In this document: positions 8,744 through 17,215 of the stretch, piece by piece
How positions within the stretch are numbered: the stretch's first letter is position 1
Layout of the letters: each line of letters begins with the position of its first letter
Assembly: GCF_000380165.1 (NCBI RefSeq)
Contig: NZ_KB904658.1
Span: forward strand, 1-64,000
Length of the DNA: 64,000 nucleotides
From: Wenjunlia vitaminophila DSM 41686
GTDB lineage: Bacteria; Actinomycetota; Actinomycetes; Streptomycetales; Streptomycetaceae
Reading direction: 5' to 3'
Translations under genes and position numbers: made by a program
The notes under the pieces: generated by a model
What the model saw: the letters and a program-made list of their open reading frames with translations, nothing else
What the model was told of the DNA's origin: nothing
Databases searched by the model: none

Positions 8744-9985
8744 TCACCCAGATGGCGAGACCAGGGCCGCCACCAGGACCGGGGTGACCAGTTCCACCTG
8801 CCAGGAACGGGCTCCGTGGGAGGACAGGACGGCGGAGATCTCCTCCGGGGTCGGCTCCTTCGGTGGTGACCAGCACAGGCGGCGCACCGTGTCCGGGGTG
8901 ATCAGGTTCTCCTGGGGCAGCCCGAGGGACTGGGCCAGGGCGGTCACCGCGGTTCGCGCGGCGGAGAGGCGGGCCGCGGCGGCCGGGTCCTTGTCGGCCC
9001 AGGCGCGGGGTGGGGGCGGGCCGGTCACCGGGGCCGAGGGTTGCGGCAACTCGTTCTCCGGCAGGGCGCGGGCCCGTTCCACCGCGGCCATCCACTGCTC
9101 GAGTTGGCGGCGGCCGGTGCGGTGGCCGAACCCGGGGAGCACGGCGAGGGCGTGGAGGTTCTGCGGGGTGGCCAGCGCGGCGGCGACGATGGCCGCGTCA
9201 GGCAGCACCCGGCCCGGTGAGACGTCCCGTTCCCGGGCGATCCGGTCCCGCGCCGTCCACAGTTCGCGCACCACGGCGAGCTGCCGGCGGCGGCGGATCT
9301 TGTGCATCCCCGAGGTGCGGCGCCACGGCTCGGCCCGTGGCTCCGGCGGTGGAGCCGCCGCGATGGCCGCGAACTCCTCCAACGCCCAGCCCAACTTGGC
9401 CTGCTGGGTCAGCTCCTCCTCCAGTGCGTCCCGGAGGTCCACCAGCAGCTCCACGTCGAGGGCGGCGTAGCGCAGCCAGGGCTCGGGCAGCGGGCGCGTG
9501 GACCAGTCCACGGCCGAGTGGCCCTTCTCCAGGGAGTAGCCCAGGACGTTCTCCACCATGGCGCCGAGACCGACCCGGGGGAACCCGGCCAGCCGCCCGG
9601 CCAGCTCGGTGTCGAAGAGGTGCTGGGGGCGCATCCCCACTTCCGCCAGGCAGGGGAGGTCCTGGCTGGCGGCGTGCAGCACCCACTCGGTGGTGGAGAG
9701 CGCGGTCCCGAGTGCGGTCAGATCCGGGCAGGCGATGGGGTCGATCAGCGCGGTCCCCGCTCCGGCGCGGCGCAACTGGACCAGGTAGGCCCGCTGTCCG
9801 TACCGGTAGCCGGAAGCGCGTTCGGCGTCGACAGCGACCGGACCGGTACCCGCCGAGAAGGCAGCGACCACCGAGGCCAGTGCCTCCGGGCTGGCGACGA
9901 CCGGCGGGATGCCCTCGCGCGGATCCAGCAGCGGGACCGGCGCCGGGGTCTGGTCGGTTACGGCGGCTTCAGGGGCGTCGGTCAC
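8744..9985 (-). CDS. rnd: ribonuclease D (HRDC domain-containing 3'-5' exoribonuclease)
   Basis: This 413-residue DEDD-type exoribonuclease is probably involved in tRNA/structured RNA 3' processing. The DEDDy residues are visible: DAE in VAVDAERASGYRYG, Asp in LHAASQDLPCL, and the Tyr/Asp pair in RYAALDVELL. An HRDC domain follows around residues 215-300 (RRQLAVVRELWTARDRIARE), then a C-terminal helical domain usual in actinobacterial members. The GTG at 9985 starts a low-complexity N-terminus before the exonuclease domain. It sits alone on the minus strand between the response-regulator terminator and the repeat array. Confidence 0.9.
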   Translation of the reverse strand: MTDAPEAAVTDQTPAPVPLLDPREGIPPVVASPEALASVVAAFSAGTGPVAVDAERASGYRYGQRAYLVQLRRAGAGTALIDPIACPDLTALGTALSTTEWVLHAASQDLPCLAEVGMRPQHLFDTELAGRLAGFPRVGLGAMVENVLGYSLEKGHSAVDWSTRPLPEPWLRYAALDVELLVDLRDALEEELTQQAKLGWALEEFAAIAAAPPPEPRAEPWRRTSGMHKIRRRRQLAVVRELWTARDRIARERDVSPGRVLPDAAIVAAALATPQNLHALAVLPGFGHRTGRRQLEQWMAAVERARALPENELPQPSAPVTGPPPPRAWADKDPAAAARLSAARTAVTALAQSLGLPQENLITPDTVRRLCWSPPKEPTPEEISAVLSSHGARSWQVELVTPVLVAALVSPSG

Positions 9986-10006
9986 CTACCCAGGGTAGCT
10001 GTCCAT

Positions 10007-10044
10007 ACAAAACGCCCGCCGGCGGAGCGCTCCGCCGACGGGCG
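10007..10044 (-). terminator. intrinsic terminator of the response-regulator gene
   Basis: A near-perfect 16-bp stem (10013-10028 with 10029-10044) centres on the palindrome CGGCGGAGCGCTCCGCCG. On the minus strand it is followed directly by TTTTG. It is one of the few hairpins here with a T-run, and it lies 60 bases past the stop of the LuxR-type regulator. Confidence 0.75.
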
Positions 10045-10103
10045 CGTGCCCTGGTCCGCCCCGGTGTGCTCCGGTGCGTCCGAAGGGTCGGGATGGGGTG
10101 GCT

Positions 10104-10757
10104 CTAGTGGATGATGCCGGTGCGCAGGGCCACCGCCACCATCCCGGCCCGGTCACCGGTGCCCAGCTTGCGGGCGATGCGGGCGAGGTGGCTCTTGACG
10201 GTCAGTGCCGAAAGGCCCATGGAGACGCCGATCGCCTTGTTGGACTGGCCCTCGGCGACCAGCCGCAGCACCTCCACCTCCCGGCCGGAGAGCTCGCGGT
10301 AGCCGTTGGCGGTGGCGCCCGGTGGACGGCGCAGCCGCGTCGCGCCGACGCCGATCGGGGCGGCGCCCGGCCGGTTGGCCAGGCCCACGCTGGTCCTGGT
10401 GCCGGTGACGACGTAACCCTTGACCCCGCCGGCCAGCGCGTTGCGAACCGCGCCGATGTCGTCGGCGGCGGAAAGGGCGAGACCGTTGGGCCAGCCCGCC
10501 GCCCTGGTCTCGGCGAGGAGGGTCAGCCCCGAGCCGTCGGGGAGGTGCACGTCGGCGACGCAGATGTCCCTGGGAGTGGCCACCCGGGGACGTGCCTCAG
10601 CGATGGAGGAGGCCTCGATGACGTCCCGGACTCCGAGCGCCCAGAGGTGCCGGGTGACGGTACTGCGGACACGCGGGTCGGCGACGACGACCATCGCTGT
10701 CGGCTTGTTCGGCCGATAGGCGACCAGGCTTGTGGGGTGCTCGAGAAGAACCGACAC
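10104..10757 (-). CDS. LuxR-family response regulator
   Basis: This 217-residue two-domain regulator has a receiver-like N-terminus (AMVVVADPRVRS, CVADVHLPDGSG with the likely phospho-acceptor Asp) and a C-terminal LuxR/NarL helix-turn-helix (LSGREVEVLRLVAEGQSNKAIG, VKSHLARIARKLGTGDR). The receiver is followed by an unusual Gly/Arg/Pro linker. The GTG at 10757 is chosen because AGGAGG lies 4 bases upstream; a longer frame reaches 10793. No histidine kinase is adjacent, so it may be an orphan regulator. It is conserved next to DUF3000/hemE in relatives (from memory). Its upstream region is unusually AT-rich and holds a nested palindrome. Confidence 0.85.
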   Translation of the reverse strand: MSVLLEHPTSLVAYRPNKPTAMVVVADPRVRSTVTRHLWALGVRDVIEASSIAEARPRVATPRDICVADVHLPDGSGLTLLAETRAAGWPNGLALSAADDIGAVRNALAGGVKGYVVTGTRTSVGLANRPGAAPIGVGATRLRRPPGATANGYRELSGREVEVLRLVAEGQSNKAIGVSMGLSALTVKSHLARIARKLGTGDRAGMVAVALRTGIIH

Positions 10758-11101
10758 CGGGCCTCCTGTGGGGTGGCAGGACGGGTCCGACATGGGGAAG
10801 TCGGGGGGATCCGCTGATGAAAAGGGTCACTGAGTGCTTCGGCACCATCCGTGCCCGGCTTTAGCGAAAGATCCCGATTTAGTTAGTAACAATTCGGGCA
10901 ATGCCGTCTGTTGAACGATCCCAGGGCGCCTGAAATGCCGACTTATCGGTCAGTGCCGGTCGTCGGACGAACGGGTCCACGCCGCGTCCGGTGACCGTGC
11001 GTCATCGGTTCCGGTGCCGGCGCCCCGCTTCCGACCAGCTCCTGGCACCCGGTGTCCCCGGGGCTGCGACCCGGTCGGTCCCGGGCGGGGGCCGGCGCCA
11101 C
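10758..11101. other. intergenic region upstream of the response regulator
   Basis: This 344-base tract has no supported gene. The section 10810-10960 is AT-rich for this genome and probably contains the regulator promoter on the minus strand. The rest, to the DUF3000 terminator, is featureless GC-rich sequence. Open frames through it on both strands lack start signals and homology I recognise. Confidence 0.5.
10873..10898. promoter_or_regulatory. nested inverted repeat in the response-regulator promoter region
   Basis: Outer arms CCCGA/TCGGG enclose an inner GTTA-G-TAAC palindrome within 26 bases of AT-rich DNA, about 116 bases upstream of the regulator start. The arrangement looks like an operator, but no regulator can be assigned. 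Confidence 0.3.
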
Positions 11102-11124
11102 GACCGGGGGCGGCGCCCCCGGTC
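11102..11124 (-). terminator. hairpin terminator after the DUF3000 gene
   Basis: A 10-bp perfect stem (GACCGGGGGC / GCCCCCGGTC, 11102-11111 with 11115-11124) and 3-nt loop lie 30 bases past the DUF3000 stop on the minus strand. Confidence 0.55.
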
Positions 11125-11154
11125 CGCGGGTCCGGGGGGCCTCAGCGCCCGGGC

Positions 11155-11814
11155 TCAGCGCCGAGGGCCACGGCGGGAGGGCATCGGCACCACGGGGCCC
11201 CCGCCGGGACCACCGGGCCCCTCCCCGCCCGTTCCGCCACCCCCACCGGGTGTGGCGGGAGGCAGCCCCGCGCTGGCGCACAGCAGGTCGCACCAGGCCG
11301 CCAGGTGTGGCAGCAGGTCAGGGCCCGCCTCGGGCTCACGGGGGGTCCACGAGGCGCGGATCTCCACCGTGGTGGAGACCGGGCGGGCACCCAACCCGCC
11401 GAAGTAGTGCGAGGAGCAGCGGGAGACCGTGCCGCTCGGGGCCTCGTACGCGGCGCCGTGGGCCTGGAGCGCACCGGTCAGCCAGGACCAGCCGACCTCG
11501 GCCAGCAGGGGGTCGGCCGCCATCTCGGGTTCGAGGTCCGCCCGCACCAGGGTGACGAGGCGGAAGGTCCCGTGCCACGCCCCCTGCCCGGCCGGCTCGT
11601 GCAGCAGCACCAGCCGGCCGTCGGCCAGTTCCGCTCCGTCCTGCTGCACCGTGCCGGTCACCGCGTACGCGTACGTCGCCAGCCGCGCCGGGGGGCGGGT
11701 GGGGGTGAGCTCGACCTCCGGGCGCACCGTCGCCGCGCGCAGGGCGTCCACCGCGCGCTGGAACCGGAGAGGAGGGTCATTCCCGTCCGGGAAGTGCCCG
11801 CTGACCGCTGCCAT
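11155..11814 (-). CDS. DUF3000 family protein
   Basis: This 219-residue protein of unknown function is of the actinobacteria-restricted DUF3000 family. The conserved core begins [20 protein letters not shown] and includes [21 protein letters not shown] and [11 protein letters not shown]. The C-terminal 35 residues are a Gly/Pro tail. The ATG at 11814 gives the expected N-terminus. The much longer open frame (to 13089) only mirrors hemE on the other strand. It is divergent from hemE with 90 bases between them, a conserved neighbourhood in relatives. A role linked to haem synthesis is guilt by association only. Confidence 0.85.
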   Translation of the reverse strand: MAAVSGHFPDGNDPPLRFQRAVDALRAATVRPEVELTPTRPPARLATYAYAVTGTVQQDGAELADGRLVLLHEPAGQGAWHGTFRLVTLVRADLEPEMAADPLLAEVGWSWLTGALQAHGAAYEAPSGTVSRCSSHYFGGLGARPVSTTVEIRASWTPREPEAGPDLLPHLAAWCDLLCASAGLPPATPGGGGGTGGEGPGGPGGGPVVPMPSRRGPRR

Positions 11815-11904
11815 GCCCGGAAGACTAGGCTGCTGGAGGCCGTCAGTGGTGCATGCCGCGTGCGTGGGCGGGTCGCCCGCTTGGAGCATGCGAGGATTCG
11901 GTGT

Positions 11905-13023
11905 GTGATTGCCAACGGACAGCCAGTGGACGACGGACAGCCGCAGGGCCGGCGACCCGCCGGGGGCGCCCCCGGCCCGGGGGTACGCAGGGGGCCCGCG
12001 TACGACTCCGCGTTTCTGCGCGCCTGCCGCCGCGAACCGGTCCCGCACACACCGGTGTGGTTCATGCGCCAGGCGGGCCGCTCCCTGCCGGAGTACCGCC
12101 AGGTGCGTGAGGGCATCGCCATGCTGGACTCCTGCATGCGCCCCGACCTGGTGACCGAGATCACCCTCCAGCCGGTGCGTCGGCACCGGGTGGACGCCGC
12201 GATCTTCTTCAGCGACATCGTGGTCCCGCTCAAGGCCATCGGGCTCGACCTGGACATCCGGCCCGGCGTCGGCCCGGTGGTGGCCGAGCCCATCCGCAGC
12301 CGCGCCGACCTGGAGCGGCTGAGGCCGCTGGAACCGGACGACGTGCACTACGTGACCGAGGCCGTGGGGCTGCTCACCGCGGAGCTCGGCACCACCCCGC
12401 TGATCGGTTTCGCGGGCGCGCCGTTCACCCTGGCGAGCTACCTGATCGAGGGTGGTCCCTCGCGGAACCACGAGCGCACCAAGGCGCTCATGTACGGGGA
12501 CCCCGACCTGTGGCGGGACCTGCTCGACCGGCTCGCCGGCATCACCGCGACGTTCCTGCGCGTGCAGATCGCCGCGGGCGCCTCCGCGGTGCAGCTCTTC
12601 GACTCCTGGGCCGGTGCGCTGGCCCCGCAGGACTACCGTCGCTCGGTCCTGCCGGCCAGCACCAAGGTCTTCGACGCGGTGGCGGGTCTCGGGGTGCCGA
12701 GGATCCACTTCGGGGTGGGCACCGGGGAACTGCTGCACCTGATGGGGCAGGCCGGGGCCGATGTGGTCGGGGTGGACTGGCGGGTGCCGCTGGACGAGGC
12801 GGCGCGGCGGATCGGTCCGGGCAGGGCCGTCCAGGGCAACCTGGACCCGGCGGTGCTGTTCGCCCCGCACCAGGTGGTCCAGGCGAAGGCGAGCGAGGTG
12901 CTGCTCGCCGCCAAGGCGACCGAGGGCCACGTGTTCAACCTGGGGCACGGGGTGCTGCCGACGACCGATCCCGACGCGCTGACCAGGCTGGTCGACTTCG
13001 TCCACACCACGTCCCAGGCGTGA
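11905..13023 (+). CDS. hemE: uroporphyrinogen decarboxylase
   Basis: This 372-residue enzyme decarboxylates the four acetate side chains of uroporphyrinogen III to give coproporphyrinogen III, the last step shared by bacterial haem routes. Signature 1 reads [16 protein letters not shown] and signature 2 [17 protein letters not shown]. The substrate-binding Asp lies in FFSDIV, and the C-terminus has the family pattern [10 protein letters not shown]. The GTG at 11905 (GAGG about 9 bases upstream) is used; about 30 non-conserved residues precede the domain. It begins the haem set completed by hemG and hemQ downstream, but the DUF4349 gene on the opposite strand separates them. Confidence 0.95.
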   Translation: MIANGQPVDDGQPQGRRPAGGAPGPGVRRGPAYDSAFLRACRREPVPHTPVWFMRQAGRSLPEYRQVREGIAMLDSCMRPDLVTEITLQPVRRHRVDAAIFFSDIVVPLKAIGLDLDIRPGVGPVVAEPIRSRADLERLRPLEPDDVHYVTEAVGLLTAELGTTPLIGFAGAPFTLASYLIEGGPSRNHERTKALMYGDPDLWRDLLDRLAGITATFLRVQIAAGASAVQLFDSWAGALAPQDYRRSVLPASTKVFDAVAGLGVPRIHFGVGTGELLHLMGQAGADVVGVDWRVPLDEAARRIGPGRAVQGNLDPAVLFAPHQVVQAKASEVLLAAKATEGHVFNLGHGVLPTTDPDALTRLVDFVHTTSQA

Positions 13024-13046
13024 CGCTCGTGTCGGCGCGTCGCAGC

Positions 13047-13087
13047 GACGGCGGGGCGGGGCCCGGTGCGGACCCCGCCCCGCCGTC
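13047..13087. terminator. bidirectional terminator between hemE and the DUF4349 gene
   Basis: A 15-bp perfect stem (13047-13061 with 13073-13087) and 11-nt loop lie between the convergent stops of hemE and the DUF4349 gene. Confidence 0.7.
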
Positions 13088-13097
13088 ACCCGTCGGC

Positions 13098-14240
13098 TCA
13101 GGAACCCCGCGGGGCCTCGCCGTCGGCGGGGGGCTCGGCGGTCGGTGACGGGGGCGGCGCCTGGTGGGCCGGGGCCGGGGCCGGGCCCGTGACGCCGGGC
13201 GTGGGCGGCGGCAGCGGCCCGGGGACGGGCAGCGGCGTGGAGGCAGGCACGGGCACCGCCGCGGTCCGGGGACGCCGGATCACGCCCCGCCTGACCAGGA
13301 CCCGCAACAGCAGGTACACCAACAGAGCGAGCACCAGGAACGGCAGCGACGCCGCGAGCGCCACCAGCACCGCGCCGACCGCCACCACGAGGGCGTCCCA
13401 GCCCCCGCGCAGCGCGTCCCCGACGGACTCGCCGATCCCCTCGTCGTCGTCCTTCTTCTCCTCCTCCTTCGCCGGCTCGGTGAGCTCAACGGTGACGGTC
13501 GCCATCGACGTGCGGTCCCGGAGGGACTCCAACTGACGTTGGTAGGAGTCCAGGTCGGCCTGGCGGCTGGTCAGCTCGGCCTCGAGCGCCACCACGTCCG
13601 CGATGGTCCTGGCCTCCCCCATCAGCTCCCGGACCCGGTCCACGCTGGCCTTCTGGGCCTTCAGCCGGCTGTCGGTGTCCACCACCTGGTTGGTGACGTC
13701 CTTGGTGGACTCGGTGCGGCCGGTCAGCTCGTTGCCCTTGGCGCCCCCGAGCTCGGTGAGCTGCTCGAGGGTGTCGTCGTAGGTGTCGACCGGCACCCGC
13801 AGCACCAACCTGGAGTGCGCCTGCCCCAGGTCGTCGGTCTCGGTGCGTTCGTTGCCGACGTAACCGCCGGCCCCGTCGGCGAGCTGTCGCGCCCGGTCCA
13901 CCGCGTCGCTGAGGTCCCGGGTGCGGATCTCCAGGGTGGCGGTGCGGATGACGTGGGTCTTCGCGGCGACCGGCGTCTCCTTGCGCACCGTCGGGTCCTG
14001 GTCCGAGTCGGTGGTCCTGGCGGCCTGCGGTGCCGCCTTGTCGGCACTGGTGCCCTCGCCCGGCCCCCGCTCGCCGCGCTGGTCCGCGGGTGCGACCGCC
14101 GCCTGGTCCGCGGAGCCGTCCGAGCCGCCGCCGCTGGAGCCGCACCCGGTGACCGGCACCAGCAGGGCCAGCGGCAGGGCGAGCAGCGGCAGCCGTCGGA
14201 CCCGGCGGCGTCCCGGAGCGCCGGACGGTGGTGAGTGCAT
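13098..14240 (-). CDS. DUF4349 domain lipoprotein
   Basis: This 380-residue predicted lipoprotein is anchored at both ends. A signal peptide ends in a lipobox (VTGC, Cys33). A disordered Ser/Asp-rich segment follows, then the DUF4349 domain (about 90-260) with TATLEIRTRDLSDAVDRA and a long coiled-coil predicted around residues 170-245. A membrane segment lies near 285-310, followed by a Pro/Ala-rich cytoplasmic tail. The ATG at 14240 has AAGGGG 7-8 bases upstream. Function is unknown. It is the only gene that interrupts the hemE-hemG-hemQ set, and it diverges from hemG over a region with a perfect 7-3-7 palindrome. Confidence 0.85.
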   Translation of the reverse strand: MHSPPSGAPGRRRVRRLPLLALPLALLVPVTGCGSSGGGSDGSADQAAVAPADQRGERGPGEGTSADKAAPQAARTTDSDQDPTVRKETPVAAKTHVIRTATLEIRTRDLSDAVDRARQLADGAGGYVGNERTETDDLGQAHSRLVLRVPVDTYDDTLEQLTELGGAKGNELTGRTESTKDVTNQVVDTDSRLKAQKASVDRVRELMGEARTIADVVALEAELTSRQADLDSYQRQLESLRDRTSMATVTVELTEPAKEEEKKDDDEGIGESVGDALRGGWDALVVAVGAVLVALAASLPFLVLALLVYLLLRVLVRRGVIRRPRTAAVPVPASTPLPVPGPLPPPTPGVTGPAPAPAHQAPPPSPTAEPPADGEAPRGS

Positions 14241-14331
14241 CGTCGTTCCCCCCTTGGTGAGCGCGAACCGCCCGAGGCGGCGGCGCGTGGTGTGTCGCCG
14301 CTTCGACGGGGCCGACCGGGGGGAGGTTCCC

Positions 14332-14348
14332 GTTCGCGGATCGCGAAC
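14332..14348. promoter_or_regulatory. 7-3-7 inverted repeat between the DUF4349 gene and hemG
   Basis: A perfect inverted repeat GTTCGCG-GAT-CGCGAAC lies in the 181-base divergent spacer, about 75 bases upstream of the hemG start. The symmetry suggests a dimeric repressor site controlling either or both genes. No cognate regulator can be named. Confidence 0.4.
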
Positions 14349-14421
14349 AGATCACGATGGGGCCGCGGAACGGGACGACCGCGGCGCGTCGCGCGTCATC
14401 ACGGTCTGCGAGAGTGGGGAC

Positions 14422-15957
14422 ATGAACGCTTCGCCGGCCCAGCCTCGTTTCCGGTCCCGTCCCCGGGGCGCCGCCCCCGTACAGGTCGTCGTGGTCGGAG
14501 GAGGCATCTCCGGCCTGGCGGCGGCGTGGTTCCTGACCGGTGGTGCCGAGCGGGGGGAGACCGAGGAGGCGCGCGGGGGCACCGCGGGCGACCGCCCGCT
14601 GTCGGTCACCGTGCTGGAGGCCACGGCGCGGCTCGGCGGGAAGCTGTACGCGGACGAGATCGCCGGGGTTCCGGTCGATCTCGGTGCCGAGTCCATCCTG
14701 GCGACCCGCACCGAGGCGGTGGAGCTGGCCCGGGCGGTGGGCCTCGAGCCGGACCTCGAGCCGCCCGCCACCACCGAGGCGAAGGTGTGGACCCGCGACG
14801 CGCTGCGTCCCCTGCCGGGCGGCCAGGTCATGGGGGTCCCCGGCGACCTCGGTGCCCTGGTGTCCTCCGGGCTGCTCTCCCCGCGGGGCCTGGCCCGACT
14901 GTCGCTGGACCGGGCGCTGCCACCCACCCCGGTGCGGGAGGACGTGTCGGTCGGCGACTACGTCTCCGCACGGCTGGGCCGGGAGATCGTCGACCGGCTG
15001 GTGGACCCGCTGCTCGGCGGGGTGTACGCCGGCGACGCCTACCGGATCTCGCTGCGCGCCGCCATGCCCAAGCTCTACCAGGAGCTGCGGGCCCGCCGCT
15101 CGCTGACCGGGGCGGTGCGCCGACTGCGCAGGTCCGGGCCGCCGAGGACCGGTCCGGTCTTCACCGGTGTCCGCGGCGGGGTGGGGCGGCTGCCGCTCGC
15201 GGTCGCGGACGCCTGCCGCGGGGCCGGAGTGGAGATCCAGACCGAGACCCGGGTGAGCGACCTGCGGCGGTTGGGCTCCCGCTGGCAGTTGGTGGCGGAG
15301 GGACCCAAGGGACGGCAGGTGCGGGAGGTGGACGCGGTGGTGCTCGCGGTCCCGGCGCCGGCCGCGGCGGAACTGCTGCGGGTCGAGGCGCCCCAGGCGG
15401 CGGCCGAGCTGGCCGGCGTGGAGTACGCCAGCATGGCGTTGGTCACCATGGCGTTCCGCCGCAGGGACGTGGCCGGGCTCCCGGAGGGGAGCGGCTTCCT
15501 GGTGCCCGCCGTGGACGGCCGGGCCATCAAGGCGTCCACGTTCGCCAGCCGCAAGTGGGGCTGGATCTCCGACGCCGGCAAGGACACGTTCGTGCTGCGC
15601 ACGTCCGTGGGCCGGTACGGCGAGACCGCCCACCTGGACCGGGAGGACACCGACCTGGTCCGGCTGTCCCGGGCCGATCTGGCCGAGGCGGCGGGGCTCC
15701 GGGCGGCTCCGGTGGCCGCCCGGGTCACCCGCTGGAACGACGGGCTGCCGCAGTACGCGGTGGGCCACGTGGACCGGGTGGAGCGGGTGCAGGCCGAGGT
15801 CGCCAAGTTGCCCGGGCTCGGTGTGTGCGGGGCGGTGTACGACGGCGTCGGCATCCCGGCGTGCGTGGGCAGCGCCCGCAGGGCCGTGGACGGTCTGCTG
15901 GACGGGGTGAACCCCGCCCGCGCCGGGCTCGGCGGCGGAGAGACAATGAGGTCGTGA
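14422..15957 (+). CDS. hemG: protoporphyrinogen/coproporphyrinogen III oxidase (HemY/CgoX type)
   Basis: This 511-residue FAD-dependent oxidase has an N-terminal dinucleotide-binding motif VVVVGGGISGLAAAWFL and a second family signature ARLGGKLYADEIAGVPVDLGAE. The C-terminal FAD motif lies around GVCGAVYDGVGIPACVGSA. In Gram-positive bacteria this family oxidises coproporphyrinogen III to coproporphyrin III rather than acting on protoporphyrinogen. The hemQ gene downstream supports that route here. The ATG at 14422 opens a 20-residue lead before the Rossmann motif. The gene name follows the common annotation; hemY or cgoX would also be correct. Confidence 0.9.
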   Translation: MNASPAQPRFRSRPRGAAPVQVVVVGGGISGLAAAWFLTGGAERGETEEARGGTAGDRPLSVTVLEATARLGGKLYADEIAGVPVDLGAESILATRTEAVELARAVGLEPDLEPPATTEAKVWTRDALRPLPGGQVMGVPGDLGALVSSGLLSPRGLARLSLDRALPPTPVREDVSVGDYVSARLGREIVDRLVDPLLGGVYAGDAYRISLRAAMPKLYQELRARRSLTGAVRRLRRSGPPRTGPVFTGVRGGVGRLPLAVADACRGAGVEIQTETRVSDLRRLGSRWQLVAEGPKGRQVREVDAVVLAVPAPAAAELLRVEAPQAAAELAGVEYASMALVTMAFRRRDVAGLPEGSGFLVPAVDGRAIKASTFASRKWGWISDAGKDTFVLRTSVGRYGETAHLDREDTDLVRLSRADLAEAAGLRAAPVAARVTRWNDGLPQYAVGHVDRVERVQAEVAKLPGLGVCGAVYDGVGIPACVGSARRAVDGLLDGVNPARAGLGGGETMRS

Positions 15958-16359
15958 CCCTCTCCCCGTCCGAGGGCGGGGGGCCAGTGGTCACTCGCTG
16001 GGTTTGTTCCGTCGACGACTGCCCTGTTCGGGAGGACTTCCGTTGAGGTCTCGCACCGCTTCCGCAGGCGGTCACCGCTGGCCCGGCGGTCCGGGTGCGG
16101 TGTGCCGGGTCGGTGTCGCGGTGGTGAGTGGTGTCGCGGTCGCACGTCCGCACGGTGGTGCGCCGCTCGCCGGCCGGGTGGAGGCAGGGGCGACACGCGC
16201 GCTGGACCTGCCGCGCCACGCCTCACACCCTCCCAGTTCCGTTGGGAGCGGCGCCCGTTGGCCAGGTGGCCCAGCGGACCCCACCGCTGCGCGGCTCTGC
16301 TCCGAGGACGTGTTCCCTCCCCGCCCCGAAGGGCGGGACACCCACGCAAGGAGAATCCG
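15958..16359. other. hemG-hemQ intergenic region
   Basis: There are 402 bases without a convincing gene between two genes of one pathway. A 30-codon open frame starts at a GTG overlapping the hemG stop (15954-16046, with Cys-x6-Cys near its end) but has no independent support. A tetraloop hairpin (7-bp stem CCCGCCC/GGGCGGG, loop CGAA, 16320-16337) lies just before the hemQ ribosome-binding site. I saw no riboswitch consensus. Confidence 0.5.
16320..16337 (+). promoter_or_regulatory. leader hairpin before the hemQ ribosome-binding site
   Basis: A perfect 7-bp stem closed by a CGAA tetraloop ends 10 bases before the AAGGAG that serves hemQ. It could be a terminator of a hemG transcript or a structured 5' leader. 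Confidence 0.4.
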
Positions 16360-17118
16360 ATGACCTCCACCCCCGCCGAGAACCAGGTGCCGTCCGACCA
16401 GGCCACCCCGTCCGAACCGGAGGAGCGGACCGGGAAGAGGAAGGCCCGCGACCTGAACCAGGTCATCAGGTACACCCTGTGGTCGGTCTTCCGGCTGCGT
16501 GAGGTGCTGCCCGAGGACCGGGAGGGCTACGCGGCCGAGGTCGAGGACCTCTTCCAGAAGCTGGCCACCAGGGACGTCACGGTGCGCGGCACCTATGACG
16601 TGTCGGGGCTGCGCGCCGACGCCGACCTGATGATCTGGTGGCACGCGGAGACCGCGGACGCCCTCCAGCTCGCCTACAACGAGTTCCGGCGCACCCGTCT
16701 CGGCCGGGCCATGGAACCGGTGTGGTCCAACATGGCGCTGCACCGCCCGGCCGAGTTCAACAAGAGCCACATCCCGGCGTTCCTCGCCGAGGAACAGCCG
16801 CGCGACTACGTCAGCGTGTACCCCTTCGTCCGTTCCTACGACTGGTACCTGCTGCCCGACGAGGACCGCCGCCGGATGCTCGCCGACCACGGCCGGATGG
16901 CCCGCGGTTACCCGGACGTCCGGGCGAACACCGTGGCTTCCTTCTCCCTCGGCGACTACGAGTGGCTGCTCGCCTTCGAGGCGGACGAACTGCACCGGAT
17001 CGTGGACCTGATGCGGCACCTGCGCGGCTCCGAGGCCCGGATGCACGTCCGCGAGGAGGTGCCGTTCTACACCGGGCGCCGCAAGTCCGTCGCCGAACTC
17101 GTCGCCGACCTGGCCTGA
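16360..17118 (+). CDS. hemQ: coproheme decarboxylase (HemQ/ChdC)
   Basis: This 252-residue haem enzyme of the chlorite-dismutase fold oxidatively decarboxylates coproheme to haem b, the last step of the coproporphyrin-dependent pathway. Conserved positions match the actinobacterial ChdC pattern with a constant offset: distal His137 in NKSHIPAF, catalytic Tyr154 in [14 protein letters not shown] and proximal His177 in [19 protein letters not shown]. The first 28 residues are a disordered Pro/Glu-rich lead. The ATG at 16360 has AAGGAG 6 bases upstream. It follows hemG on the same strand. The ferrochelatase that links the two steps is not in the window. Confidence 0.95.
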   Translation: MTSTPAENQVPSDQATPSEPEERTGKRKARDLNQVIRYTLWSVFRLREVLPEDREGYAAEVEDLFQKLATRDVTVRGTYDVSGLRADADLMIWWHAETADALQLAYNEFRRTRLGRAMEPVWSNMALHRPAEFNKSHIPAFLAEEQPRDYVSVYPFVRSYDWYLLPDEDRRRMLADHGRMARGYPDVRANTVASFSLGDYEWLLAFEADELHRIVDLMRHLRGSEARMHVREEVPFYTGRRKSVAELVADLA

Positions 17119-17148
17119 CGCCGCCGCCCCGGCAGAGGGGGACGGCGC

Positions 17149-17179
17149 CGCGCCGGGGCTCGTCCTGAGCCCCGGCGCG
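17149..17179. terminator. bidirectional terminator between hemQ and the subtilase gene
   Basis: A perfect 12-bp stem (CGCGCCGGGGCT and complement, 17149-17160 with 17168-17179) and 7-nt loop lie between the convergent genes. Confidence 0.7.
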
Positions 17180-17215
17180 GGTGCCCGTCGCTGCCGGGTG
17201 GCCGGCGGGACGGTG

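Noticed and set aside
11815-13089. Extension of the DUF3000 frame antisense to hemE
   Set aside because: hemE on the plus strand is complete with all signatures. The antisense part has no recognisable domain.
15958-16359. Riboswitch between hemG and hemQ
   Set aside because: Only one small hairpin could be found, and no conserved riboswitch core was recognised.
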